Source: Alphaproteobacteria bacterium (lineage in GTDB: Bacteria; Pseudomonadota; Alphaproteobacteria; Rhodobacterales; Rhodobacteraceae). Taken from it: a stretch of DNA of 64,000 nt. A program made the position numbers and the translations under genes. This document shows positions 1 to 8,814 of this stretch, one piece after another. The stretch lies in contig JAUHVK010000012.1 in assembly GCA_030425145.1 (NCBI GenBank), positions 1-64,000 of the forward strand, written 5' to 3'. Each line of letters begins with the position of its first letter. Positions within the stretch are counted from its first letter, which is position 1. The notes beneath the pieces are model-generated. The model saw only the letters and a list, made by a program, of their open reading frames with translations. It was not told the DNA's origin and ran no database searches.

Positions 1-2
1 GC

Positions 3-260
3 ATCCGGAACACGGACCCCGATATGTTTGTGTTCGACGTGATGATGCCGGAAATGACGGGTCAAAAACTGCGGGAAGAGATTGGAAAGATCCCGGGTTA
101 CGAACATGTTCCGACGGTTTATGTCACGGCGAAAGCTGAAGACAGCTTCACCAAACAACTGCGTTCCGAAGGCGCATTAGCCGTCATCACAAAACCATTT
201 GATCCGATGACACTCGCAGATACACTCAGGGAAATCTGGCGAGATCACCACAACGCGTGA
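3..260 (+). CDS. Response regulator receiver domain (C-terminal part; 5' end outside window)
   Basis: The frame is open from the window edge, so the true start lies upstream. The visible 85 residues carry the second half of a CheY-like receiver domain. A D-V-M-M-P-E-M-T-G segment holds the likely phosphoacceptor aspartate and the following loop. The T of VYVTAK is the conserved switch threonine, and the K of ITKPFDP is the conserved lysine with its cis-proline. The protein ends about 20 residues after that lysine, so no output domain follows. It is a stand-alone receiver, or the last domain of a larger protein that starts upstream. The partner kinase and role cannot be seen. It converges on the FAD monooxygenase gene with no gap. 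Confidence 0.85.
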   Translation: MRNTDPDMFVFDVMMPEMTGQKLREEIGKIPGYEHVPTVYVTAKAEDSFTKQLRSEGALAVITKPFDPMTLADTLREIWRDHHNA

Positions 261-1829
261 TCATTGTCCAACTGCTGCAGCAAGTACGGCCTGTGCGGTG
301 ACCTCCGCGCAGGTATCGCCCGACCACGACACGAACCCGTCGGGGCGAACCAAGATTACCCGGCTTTCCCATGCGCCAAACCATGACGCATCACAGGTGG
401 GTGCAGAGATCGGTACATTCAGGGCATCGGCCGCCTTTAAGAACGGCGCTGCCGCTCCGACCTCTGCACATAGCAGGGTGAAGTCTGATCCAAGACTTTC
501 CGCGACCTGTTGGCCTCCGGGCCCGGCTGGTGGCAAGTGGTGGCCAGCACGTGCAACGAAGCTGTGGGATCCTTTCGCGCTCGGAGTTCCTTGTGTCTCA
601 GGTATGATCGGCGAGCCTTCGTAATTTGGCTCGAAATCCTCGACGCCTGATCCCCCTTCGGCGCGCGCCTTCCACCCAGATTTGAACGCCTCCATGTCCT
701 TTGAGGGACTAAAGGAATTGAGAAATTCGCGATCCTGTCGAATGAAATTCTCGATGAAGTCCCGCGCTGTCGATGCAAAAACTGGTTGCCGCTCCGCGCT
801 GTAGCTGTCCAGCAACGCATCTGAACCCCAGCCTTTGATACGGGCTGCAAGTTTCCAACCCAAATTTCGCGCGTCTTCAAACCCGGTGTTGATACCGTAC
901 CCGCCATAAGGGGGATGGCTGTGCGCGGCATCGCCCGCGATGAACGCCCGCCCTGCGCGATAAGTATCGGCCAAGGACACCCGCAGATCCCAAGTCCCGA
1001 CATAGTCCAAATCGAGCGCAAATTCCTGACCCACAGCTTTGTGCAACAAGGCTCGGAAGTCGAAATTCTCTTTGGTGGTGCCGATGGGAACAGGCGCATG
1101 AAAAAACCACGACAGCCCATGATCGACCCGTCCGAAGAAGAGCCAGTAGCCTTCGTAGTCGGGATGCAGCACGTTGTAAAAAGCCTTGCCCGGATAGCGC
1201 GTCAGTAGTTCGTGCAATTCTTCGGATCGGAAAACCAAGAGCGCCATGAGGCGGTTGTGGTCCGAGAGTGTCTCACTGATCCCAGCCGCCTCCCGGATAA
1301 ATGATCGGCTGCCGTCACATCCCACCACGTAGGATGCCTCGATCACCTGTTGCCTGCCGCCATCGCGTTCTGAAATGGTCAGCCGCACGCCATTTTCAAC
1401 TGTTTCCAGCTTTTCGCCTGACCACCCGTAGAGGACCGTAATCTCGGGGATTTCAGCGGCCCGCGCCCGCAGGACCCGTTCAGTGGCGTATTGCGGCAGA
1501 CGGGCGTTGGGCGCGAAGTAGTAGTCCTTCACGTTCGACCGGTTCAGCCAGTCATAGGTATGGTCGGAAAGCAGCGTACCATAGGCGGTCATCCCACCGA
1601 TGCCGCCGCCCTCGGGGATCGGATGCGCGTTGTGCAGTTCCTCCTCACAGCCCCAGGCGCGGAAATGCTCGGATGTGCGCTGCGTCAGGTTTTGCCCCTT
1701 GGGAATTGGCTGGGGTTCTGGATAACGCTCGACCACGCAGACCCGAATGCCGCGTTGCCCCAATTCAATGGCCAGCCCCAATCCAACCGGACCTCCACCA
1801 TTGATGACCACATCATAGCTGTTGCTCAT
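261..1829 (-). CDS. FAD-dependent aromatic monooxygenase (PheA/TfdB-like hydroxylase family)
   Basis: This 522-residue class A flavoprotein monooxygenase should use NAD(P)H, FAD and oxygen to hydroxylate an aromatic or similar ring in the cytoplasm. The N-terminal dinucleotide motif GGGPVG is at residues 11-16, the DG motif (C-D-G-S-R) at 171-175, and the second FAD motif G-D-A-A-H at 299-303. Length fits the PheA/TfdB/MhpA group, which has a C-terminal thioredoxin-like region. It is the last gene of a minus-strand operon. Its ATG overlaps the stop of the upstream aldehyde dehydrogenase by four bases, which implies translational coupling. The substrate is unknown; the operon's TAXI-TRAP importer suggests an organic acid. 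Confidence 0.85.
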   Translation of the reverse strand: MSNSYDVVINGGGPVGLGLAIELGQRGIRVCVVERYPEPQPIPKGQNLTQRTSEHFRAWGCEEELHNAHPIPEGGGIGGMTAYGTLLSDHTYDWLNRSNVKDYYFAPNARLPQYATERVLRARAAEIPEITVLYGWSGEKLETVENGVRLTISERDGGRQQVIEASYVVGCDGSRSFIREAAGISETLSDHNRLMALLVFRSEELHELLTRYPGKAFYNVLHPDYEGYWLFFGRVDHGLSWFFHAPVPIGTTKENFDFRALLHKAVGQEFALDLDYVGTWDLRVSLADTYRAGRAFIAGDAAHSHPPYGGYGINTGFEDARNLGWKLAARIKGWGSDALLDSYSAERQPVFASTARDFIENFIRQDREFLNSFSPSKDMEAFKSGWKARAEGGSGVEDFEPNYEGSPIIPETQGTPSAKGSHSFVARAGHHLPPAGPGGQQVAESLGSDFTLLCAEVGAAAPFLKAADALNVPISAPTCDASWFGAWESRVILVRPDGFVSWSGDTCAEVTAQAVLAAAVGQ

Positions 1830-3271
1830 GCGATGCCTCCCACGCGTCCGGGTTCCGAATAAATGTGCTTGGTCTCCAGGAAATCATAAAGGCCCTCTGG
1901 CCCGTGCAATCGCCCGAGGCCCGACTTTCCGTATCCACCGGTTTCTGCTTCGGCAAAGAGCCGCAGATGTGAATTGAGCCAAACCGTTCCCGCTCGGATT
2001 GCGCGCGCCATCCGCAAAGCGCGATGGTGATCGGCGGTAAACACCGATGCAGCAAGGCCGTATGCGGTGGCATTCGCTTTGGCGACTGCCTCTTGTTCGT
2101 CGTTAAAAGTTTCAATCGACACGATTGGGCCGAACAGCTCTTCCTGCACAAGCGGCGAAGCAACGTCGTCGATGCGGAATAGCGTCGGTGTCAGGAAGGC
2201 ACCATCCGGCATTTGCGCGCCTTGCAACACCATCTCGCCCTCATCTCCCGCCTGTTCGATCAGCCGCTCTATCCGTGCTCGATTGTCGAGGTCGATCAGC
2301 GATCCCATCTGGCTGTCAGGCCTGTCGCCGGGGCCAACCCGTACGGCTTGGAATGCGGCTGTGATGCGAGCTTCGAACTCTTTTTCGATGGACTCGTGCA
2401 CAAGGAACCGTGCGGCTGCCACGCAGATCTGGCCCGCCATGGCCAAAGCGCCGTGGGTCAACTCATGAACGGCGTGGTCAAGATCGGCGTCCGCAAAAAT
2501 CACCGCCGGAGCTTTCCCGCCCAACTCCAATCCAACGCGTTTCAGCGTCGGAGCCGCCGCGGCCATGATCGCCTGCCCAGTGCGGCTGCTGCCGGTGAAG
2601 CTGATCACGTCGATATCGGGCGAGGAGGTCATGGCGCCCCCCACCTCAATCCCGCTTTCGTTGACGCTGTTGACCACACCTTTGGGCAGAGTCGGTGCCG
2701 ACGCGATGGCCTGCATGATCCTTGCATGCACCAAAGGTGTCTGATGCGCGGGCTTGATGACTGCCGTGCACCCGGCGGCCAGTGCCGGGGCCAGCGAGCG
2801 CATGAGCAAAGTTACCGGCGCGTTCCACGGCACGATGATGCCCGCAACGCCCGCAGCTTCACGATGGAAGAGCGACAGGCTGCCGGGTGTGATTTCCTGC
2901 ATCGAGCCCCGAATGTCGCGCGCCAGACCGGCGTAGTAGCGCGTTTCGGAAATCGCTCCCATCGTTTCGCCCAAGGCTTCAGACCGAAGTTTACCGTTCT
3001 CGGCGACCACAAGGTCTGCGATCTCGTCCTTCGCAGCCTCAAGCCGAACTGCTATTTCAAGCAGCGCTTGCGCCCGTAGACGCGGGGCATAGGCCCAGTC
3101 GGTTCCGAAAAATGCAGCGCGCGCGGTGGCGGCTGCCGCATTCGCCAAATCTGCGCTGCCGACGTGGTACTGTCCTACAGAAGAAAGGGTCGCCGGGTTC
3201 TGGCTCTGATCCAAGTCACCTTCGCCGATCCACTCACCACCGATGTAATGTCGTGCAGGTTCTCGTGTCAT
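1826..3271 (-). CDS. NAD(P)-dependent aldehyde dehydrogenase
   Basis: This 481-residue protein of the ALDH superfamily oxidises an aldehyde to a carboxylic acid in the cytosol. Family landmarks are the oxyanion asparagine in PWN (N150), the cofactor lysine in IKPA (K173), the general base E249 in the ELGGK motif and the catalytic C283 in GQIC. It lies between the IclR regulator and the FAD monooxygenase and overlaps the latter by four bases, so the two enzymes probably act in one pathway. The substrate cannot be told from sequence. It is one of three ALDHs in the window and is the least like the benzaldehyde/vanillin type of the other two. Confidence 0.9.
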   Translation of the reverse strand: MTREPARHYIGGEWIGEGDLDQSQNPATLSSVGQYHVGSADLANAAAATARAAFFGTDWAYAPRLRAQALLEIAVRLEAAKDEIADLVVAENGKLRSEALGETMGAISETRYYAGLARDIRGSMQEITPGSLSLFHREAAGVAGIIVPWNAPVTLLMRSLAPALAAGCTAVIKPAHQTPLVHARIMQAIASAPTLPKGVVNSVNESGIEVGGAMTSSPDIDVISFTGSSRTGQAIMAAAAPTLKRVGLELGGKAPAVIFADADLDHAVHELTHGALAMAGQICVAAARFLVHESIEKEFEARITAAFQAVRVGPGDRPDSQMGSLIDLDNRARIERLIEQAGDEGEMVLQGAQMPDGAFLTPTLFRIDDVASPLVQEELFGPIVSIETFNDEQEAVAKANATAYGLAASVFTADHHRALRMARAIRAGTVWLNSHLRLFAEAETGGYGKSGLGRLHGPEGLYDFLETKHIYSEPGRVGGIA

Positions 3272-3300
3272 GGGAACTCTCTTTCAGGTTCGTTCATGGG

Positions 3301-4074
3301 TCAGGCACTTGCGCGATGCGAGTGGTGCGATACGGCATCCGAGATCGCTTCGGCACTTCTTCGGATGCTGTTTCGCAATTCAATAAGGCTGTCTTTGGTC
3401 ATCGAGGCTTCTTCGACGGACATGCACAGCGCTCCGATGGGCGTGCCGTCGACGGCAAGGATCGGAGAAGCGACACCAAGCAGACCGGGTGTGACCTCAC
3501 CGCGAGCGGTGGCGACACGATCACGCCGGACACGTTTCAATTCGGTCAGCACCGCATCTTTGGTTGATCCGATGCCAGATGTCACGAATGCATCGAGGTA
3601 ATCGCTGACCAGAGCCGCGCGTTCTTTTGGAGAGAGAAAGGCGACAATGGCGCGGCTGACAGCACCGCGTCCAATCGGCATCGGGCGCCCACGCGGATAA
3701 GACGATCGAGGCTCGGGCGCGGAAACTTCCGACGCCACACAGAGCATTTTTTGTCCATAGAACCGCAGGACGAAAGCGGACCCGACAAAGCCATCGGCCA
3801 GCGCTTTGAGGTGTGGCTCGGCCGCCGCGATCAGCGGGTCGGATCGGCGCATGAGGAAATCAAGCTCTGTCACGCGCGGGCCGAGCGAGTAACCCGACTG
3901 CGGCAGCGATACGAGATACCCGGCGTCCTTGAGGGTCTTGAGGTAGCGATAGAGCGTCGGGCGCGAAAACCCCAAGGCCTGCATCATTTCTTCCGGCGTC
4001 CATTCAGGACGCTCCTCGCAAAAAAGCCCAAGGACGGCCAGCAGCCGTTCACCTGATCCCGATACCGAAGTCAC
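3301..4074 (-). CDS. IclR-family transcriptional regulator
   Basis: This 257-residue protein has an N-terminal winged helix (about residues 5-65, with a recognition-helix segment around GFSRPTLYRYLKTL) followed by an IclR effector-binding domain. IclR proteins bind operator DNA as dimers or tetramers and respond to small organic acids. The start codon is GTG, overlapping the TGA of the fused TRAP permease by four bases, so regulator and transporter are co-translated. This is an unusual position, in the middle of the operon it presumably controls. A likely target is the divergent promoter region at 7009-7119, which holds an imperfect dyad. Confidence 0.88.
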   Translation of the reverse strand: MTSVSGSGERLLAVLGLFCEERPEWTPEEMMQALGFSRPTLYRYLKTLKDAGYLVSLPQSGYSLGPRVTELDFLMRRSDPLIAAAEPHLKALADGFVGSAFVLRFYGQKMLCVASEVSAPEPRSSYPRGRPMPIGRGAVSRAIVAFLSPKERAALVSDYLDAFVTSGIGSTKDAVLTELKRVRRDRVATARGEVTPGLLGVASPILAVDGTPIGALCMSVEEASMTKDSLIELRNSIRRSAEAISDAVSHHSHRASA

Positions 4075-5987
4075 AGCGTTTCTTCCGGCGTCATCGTATG
4101 TCGGGCGCGCATGAGTTCGGAAACGATCAGCGCGATCCCCAAGGCGACACCGACGGCATCAGTAATGATCGCGCCATCGAACGCGCCGGCGGGTACCAAC
4201 GCCATCAAGCCTGAGACGATAAAGAGTCCGTGTTTCACCGGTGTCAGTCGGTCAACGAAATAGCCGGCCAAGCCCGCGGAAACCAACCAGACCCCGAGGC
4301 TCGCCGTGATTGCGGCAAAGACGATCTCGGTTGTTTCGCCGATGAGGATCAGAGACGGGCTGAAGACAAACAGGACTGGGATCACATAAGCCGCCCAGCC
4401 AAAGCGCATTGCGGCCCAGCCTGTTGCCATGGCTGGCGCTTTCGCAATTGCGGCAGCGGCAAAGGCGGCCATTGCGATAGGGGGTGTGATCATCGACATC
4501 ATGCCGAAATACAGCACGTAAAGATGCGCTGCGATCGGTTCGATGCCCACTTCGATCAATGCCGGAGCCACGAGAGCGGCGAGTAGAACGTATACCCCAA
4601 GCGTCGGCAGACCCATTCCAAGTACAATGCAAACGATCGCCGACAGTGCGAGCAACATCACCGCGCTGCCTCCGCCGACCTGCACAAGGGCATAGGTCAA
4701 ATTGAAGCTGAGCCCGGTAATGTTGAGCACGCCAATCACCATGCCCGACGCTGCGGAGATGAGCAGGATCTCCACAACGCCGTACCCTGTCCGTGAGAAG
4801 CTGGCGAAAAGCGCGCCAAGCGTTGGTCGCACGCCGCGATAGCCGAAGATCAGCGCCGTGCCACAAAGCGCCAGGGCAGACCACAGCGCTGCGCGTTCCG
4901 GTTGGTAACGCAGCCAGAACAGCAGATAGATGAGTACAGCAAAGGCAGTGGCGAAATGCAGCCCCACCAATACGGTGCTGCGGGCAGGTATCTCGGATTC
5001 CGGTACACGCCGGATGCCCAGCTTTGCCGCCTCCAGATCCGCCTGAATGAACAGCGCGACGTAATACAGGACCGCAGGTAACAGCGCCGCCATCACGATC
5101 TGGCTGTAGGGAATGGCAAGAAACTCGGCCATCAGGAAAGCTGATGCGCCCATGACCGGCGGCATGAGTTGCCCCCCGGTCGAGGCCACGGCTTCGATCG
5201 CACCCGCCTTGTGGGCTGGATACCCGTCACGTTTGATCATCGGGATGGTGACAACGCCGGTGCCCACCACATTGGCGACGGCAGAGCCGGAGATTGAGCC
5301 GAAGAGGCCTGATGCCAGTACCGAGATCTTCATTGATCCACCCCGGAAGCGGCCCATACCAATCATCGCAGCGTCGGTGAAGAACTGCGATCCACCTGTA
5401 ATGCCAAGCAGAACACCGAACAGGATGAAAGCGATCACGACGGTGGACGCAACCGACATCGGCAAGCCAAGAACGCCGTTGGAATCGACGGCTAGGTACC
5501 CAGCCAGCAATTGCCAATTCTGTGGACGCCCCTGAAGCCGTCCGGGGATCATGTCGCCAAAGAGCGCGTATAGCAGGAACGCAGCAATGATCAGGACAAG
5601 CGCCAAACCGGTCGCGCGTCGCAAGGCTTCGAGCAGAAGAACGATGATAATCAGGCTGGTGATCCACAGCTCGGGTGGCCGGGAAAAAATCATCAGTACC
5701 AGATCAGGGTAATTCACAGCGATATAGCCGATCGCCGCCATCGCGACGCCTGCCAGAACGACGTCATAGAGTGGCACATCTTCGCGCGGTGTGTTTCGCC
5801 GCGCAGGCAAGGTGAAGAATGCAAGAGGAAGCGCGAAGAACAGGACGCCCGCAAAGAATTGCTGCGGGTATAGATCCAACCCCAACTTGCGCTGCACCGA
5901 CAAAGCCCAGCCTATGGCCAGCAGGACAAGGCAAGCTGCAAAGAGATCGGCCAGAAGTTTGGCAAAGCGTGCGGGCAGGGCAGGCAT
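4071..5987 (-). CDS. TRAP transporter, fused 4TM/12TM permease of TAXI type
   Basis: The 638-residue, very hydrophobic protein combines the small (DctQ-like) and large (DctM-like) TRAP permease modules in one chain, as is usual for TAXI systems. The DctM part shows the GSQFFTDAAMIGMGRFRGGS and GGQLMPPVMGASAF stretches typical of this family. It would import a carboxylate by sodium-coupled secondary transport with the TAXI receptor encoded just upstream. A short GC-rich stem-loop separates the two genes. It overlaps the downstream IclR gene by four bases. The substrate is unknown; characterised TAXI systems take dicarboxylates or amino acids, but few have been tested. Confidence 0.9.
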   Translation of the reverse strand: MPALPARFAKLLADLFAACLVLLAIGWALSVQRKLGLDLYPQQFFAGVLFFALPLAFFTLPARRNTPREDVPLYDVVLAGVAMAAIGYIAVNYPDLVLMIFSRPPELWITSLIIIVLLLEALRRATGLALVLIIAAFLLYALFGDMIPGRLQGRPQNWQLLAGYLAVDSNGVLGLPMSVASTVVIAFILFGVLLGITGGSQFFTDAAMIGMGRFRGGSMKISVLASGLFGSISGSAVANVVGTGVVTIPMIKRDGYPAHKAGAIEAVASTGGQLMPPVMGASAFLMAEFLAIPYSQIVMAALLPAVLYYVALFIQADLEAAKLGIRRVPESEIPARSTVLVGLHFATAFAVLIYLLFWLRYQPERAALWSALALCGTALIFGYRGVRPTLGALFASFSRTGYGVVEILLISAASGMVIGVLNITGLSFNLTYALVQVGGGSAVMLLALSAIVCIVLGMGLPTLGVYVLLAALVAPALIEVGIEPIAAHLYVLYFGMMSMITPPIAMAAFAAAAIAKAPAMATGWAAMRFGWAAYVIPVLFVFSPSLILIGETTEIVFAAITASLGVWLVSAGLAGYFVDRLTPVKHGLFIVSGLMALVPAGAFDGAIITDAVGVALGIALIVSELMRARHTMTPEETL

Positions 5988-6027
5988 GGTTGAAAGACGG
6001 TCCTTAAATGTCGAGGCTGGCGGTGGA

Positions 6028-6050
6028 CGCGCGCCCAGTGCGGGCGCGCG
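6028..6050 (-). promoter_or_regulatory. GC-rich stem-loop between TAXI receptor and permease genes
   Basis: A perfect 9-base inverted repeat (CGCGCGCCC / GGGCGCGCG) with a 5-base loop lies just after the receptor stop codon and before the permease start. No T-run follows. It is more likely an mRNA 3'-end stabiliser or partial terminator that raises receptor expression over permease than a full terminator. Confidence 0.6.
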
Positions 6051-6057
6051 CGGAGGG

Positions 6058-7008
6058 TCAGTTCAGACCGACTTCCTCGAAAAAGCGCAGCGCGCCGGGA
6101 TGGAACTCGGCAACGCCCGGGTCGCCTTTCATGTTCTCGGGCTTGAAGGCCCGGAACGGCGGGAAGGTATCTGCCATCACCTGTGCGTTTTCATACATCG
6201 CTTTTGCCATCGCATAGACCGCATCATCGGACGCATTGGCATGGGTGAAGATCACCTGTGGGAACGCAATGTAGACCGTGTCCTCCAATACGCCGGGCAT
6301 CGCGCCTGCGGGCAATGTGGTGAAGAACGCAGTCGGCCAGTGTTCGCGGGCTGCGGCAAGAGCTGCGTCACTGTCATCCTCGACACCCAGCGCCCGCAGA
6401 CCACCAACGGCAGCATCCGCCTCCCGGACCTTGCCTGCGCCATGCGCAAAGATGAAGCCGACGGTATCCCCGGCCATAAAGGCATCTGCACCGGCAACAA
6501 CGCTGGCGACCGAGACTTTTTCCACGTCGTCGCGCGTCATGCCTGCGGTAGAATAGAATGCGGACAACTGCGGCAGGATCGTATTCTGCGCGGTGTATCC
6601 ATCGGTCATCTGCTGGCCCTTGAGGTCAGATACTTTCATGATGTCGCTGTCTGCGCGCACGAAAATCGCTTCGACCAACGGCATCAGATGCGCCACAACC
6701 CGCAGGTTGGGGTTGGTGCGACCGTCCCACCATGCTTCGCCGGTGATGGCGTAGTTGACCTCTTGCAGGTTCGCCACGCCAAATTCGATACCGCCCTGGT
6801 CGATGAACGGAATGAATTGGTTGGGGCTGGTGGCCGGTTGGATTGTCGTGTTCAAGCCGGCCGCGTTTGCGGCATTTGCCACGGCAGTTCCGATGTTGTG
6901 GAACAGCGATCCCGGGTTTGATGTTGCGATACCGACGTTCTGCGCACTGGCCGTTGTCGCCAGGGTCGCGCTCAGAAATACCGCTGCGGCGGTCAGTAGC
7001 TTCTTCAT
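6058..7008 (-). CDS. TAXI-family TRAP transporter solute receptor
   Basis: The mature protein starts after a clear Sec signal peptide (MKKLLTAAAVFLSATLATTASAQ, cut near residue 22). The start at 7008 is preceded by a strong GGGAGGA ribosome-binding site; an open frame upstream to 7500 is not coding. The remaining about 290 residues fit the TAXI (TRAP-associated extracytoplasmic immunogenic) receptor family, with the typical early stretch VGIATSNPGSLFHNIGTAVA. It captures an unknown small acid in the periplasm and hands it to the fused permease downstream. It is the first gene of the minus-strand operon and is divergent from the ThDP enzyme. Confidence 0.9.
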   Translation of the reverse strand: MKKLLTAAAVFLSATLATTASAQNVGIATSNPGSLFHNIGTAVANAANAAGLNTTIQPATSPNQFIPFIDQGGIEFGVANLQEVNYAITGEAWWDGRTNPNLRVVAHLMPLVEAIFVRADSDIMKVSDLKGQQMTDGYTAQNTILPQLSAFYSTAGMTRDDVEKVSVASVVAGADAFMAGDTVGFIFAHGAGKVREADAAVGGLRALGVEDDSDAALAAAREHWPTAFFTTLPAGAMPGVLEDTVYIAFPQVIFTHANASDDAVYAMAKAMYENAQVMADTFPPFRAFKPENMKGDPGVAEFHPGALRFFEEVGLN

Positions 7009-7028
7009 GGTAGTCCTCCCAAATATGG

Positions 7029-7062
7029 TTCTCGTTTGGGTTAGAATCCCAATTATTGAGAA
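7029..7062. promoter_or_regulatory. Imperfect dyad in the TAXI/ThDP divergent promoter region
   Basis: TTGGG at 7036-7040 and CCCAA at 7048-7052 form an inner inverted repeat, and TTCTC at 7029-7033 with GAGAA at 7058-7062 forms an outer one; the two centres differ by about 1.5 bases. The site lies between two divergent operons, one of which encodes an IclR regulator, so it is a candidate IclR operator. This is inference from position and symmetry only. Confidence 0.35.
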
Positions 7063-7119
7063 TAAGTTGACTTTACGTTGGGTCGGCGGAATATCAAGTC
7101 TGAGATTCAGGGAGGATGT

Positions 7120-8814
7120 ATGTTTAACGATCAGGCCCGGCCCAAGACCGGAGGCGAGGCCCTTCTGACGGCCCTGAAAGACTGCGGAATCGACTATCTG
7201 TTCGCCAATGCCGGAACGGATTTTCCACCCATTATCGAAGGTCTTGCACGGCTTCCGGAAGAGGTTGTGCCCACCCCGATCCTGGTTCCGCATGAAACCG
7301 CAGGGATGGCGATGGCACATGGGCATTGGTTGGTCACCGGGCGTCCTCAAGCGGTGATGGTGCATGTGAATGTTGGCTTGGCTAACGCGGTCATGGGGGT
7401 GATCAATGCCGCGTCGGACAATGTTCCAGTGTTCGTGCTGTCCGGCCGCACACCTTTGACCGAAGCAGGTCGCAAGGGGGGGCGCATGACTCCGATCCAA
7501 TACGGGCAGGAAATGTACGACCAGACAAGTCTTGTGCGCGATGTGGTCAAGTTCGAATACGAATTGCGCTATCCCGAACAGGCGGACAGCGTGACCAAAC
7601 GCGCGGCAGCCTTGATGACCAGCGCCCCCGAAGGGCCGGTCTACATGAGCCTACCGAAAGAGCCGTTGACCGAAGCTGTACCGGACGGTTTTTCACCTGT
7701 TCCGCCACCTGTCAGCGCCAGCCCCGCAGCGCCGGACGCATCCGAGATCGCTATTCTGGCGGAGTGGATCGCAGCGTCGGACCGGCCCGTTATTTTGTGT
7801 CAGCGTGGCGATCCGCAAGGCAAGGTTTCGGAGCTTCTGTCCCGTTGCGCGCAGGTGTTCGGGATGGCCGTGGCTGAGCCCTTCAGCATTCGCAACGTCC
7901 TTGCCTCAGACAATCCCGCGCTGGTTGGATACAATCCCAAGGCGGCGATGGCCGAGGCGGACTTGGTCGTGGTTCTGGATTCCGGCGTGCCATGGATCGA
8001 AGCTGTCAGCGCACCTAGCAAGGAAACGCGCGTTGTCCATATTGGACCGGACCCTCTGTTTCGGCGGATGCCGGTGCGCGGGTATCGCACCGATCTGGCG
8101 ATAACTTCTGATCCAGTGGCTGCGCTGGATGCGCTGTTGAAGTTTGCCCCCGACGCCAAGGCCTCAGCGCGCAGAGACAAAGTCTATGAAACAGTTGCAC
8201 AAGCCCGAGCCGCTCAGCCAAAGCCAGATGCCGGAGGCGATGGCCCGATGAGCGCCGAATGGATGAGTGCCTGCATCTCGGAGATCATGGATGACAGCGC
8301 CGTCGCGTTTACCGAGCTGGGCCTGCTGATGCCGCACATGACGCTCAAAGGACCGAACCGTGTCTTCTCCAATGTACATGCGGGTGGTTTGGGATGGGCC
8401 ATGCCCGCTGCCCTCGGGGCGCAACTGGCAGACCGGGATCGGCTGGTCATCGCCTGTATGGGAGACGGGTCTTACATGTTCGCCAATCCGGTTGTCTGTC
8501 ACCAGATTGCCGAGGCGCTTGATCTGCCGATCCTGACCATCATCAAGAACAACGCCATGTGGAATGCCGTTCGGCGGTCCGTTGTAAAAGGCTATCCCGA
8601 CGGAGCCGCCGTGCGCCAGAACCGCATTCCGCTCACGTCGCTCGAGCCGTTGCCAGACTTCTCGCAAGTAGCACGCGCCAGCAGAGCACATGCCGAACGG
8701 ATCGAACGCGGAGCCGATCTGCCGGCTGCCCTGGAACGCGCGGTCGATATCATCCGCACTGAACGCCGTCAGGTCTTGCTGGATCTGTCCGTTGCTGCCT
8801 CGGACGACCATTGA
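7120..8814 (+). CDS. Thiamine-diphosphate-dependent decarboxylase/lyase-like enzyme
   Basis: This 564-residue protein has the three-domain layout of the acetolactate synthase/benzoylformate decarboxylase superfamily. The cofactor-activating glutamate is E59 in the HETAGMAMAHG segment. The metal/diphosphate motif starts G-D-G at about 448-450 and closes with the N-N pair near 477-478. The ATG at 7120 is chosen because it follows GGGAGGA; an in-frame extension to 7078 has no ribosome-binding site. A ThDP enzyme could decarboxylate a 2-oxo acid to an aldehyde for the aldehyde dehydrogenase across the divergent promoter, as in mandelate degradation, but this is not proven. Its stop overlaps the start of the next gene. 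Confidence 0.82.
   Translation: MFNDQARPKTGGEALLTALKDCGIDYLFANAGTDFPPIIEGLARLPEEVVPTPILVPHETAGMAMAHGHWLVTGRPQAVMVHVNVGLANAVMGVINAASDNVPVFVLSGRTPLTEAGRKGGRMTPIQYGQEMYDQTSLVRDVVKFEYELRYPEQADSVTKRAAALMTSAPEGPVYMSLPKEPLTEAVPDGFSPVPPPVSASPAAPDASEIAILAEWIAASDRPVILCQRGDPQGKVSELLSRCAQVFGMAVAEPFSIRNVLASDNPALVGYNPKAAMAEADLVVVLDSGVPWIEAVSAPSKETRVVHIGPDPLFRRMPVRGYRTDLAITSDPVAALDALLKFAPDAKASARRDKVYETVAQARAAQPKPDAGGDGPMSAEWMSACISEIMDDSAVAFTELGLLMPHMTLKGPNRVFSNVHAGGLGWAMPAALGAQLADRDRLVIACMGDGSYMFANPVVCHQIAEALDLPILTIIKNNAMWNAVRRSVVKGYPDGAAVRQNRIPLTSLEPLPDFSQVARASRAHAERIERGADLPAALERAVDIIRTERRQVLLDLSVAASDDH

Noticed and set aside
5791..6921. A 376-codon plus-strand frame across the TAXI receptor-permease boundary
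   Set aside because: It runs antisense to two confident genes and shows no family features.
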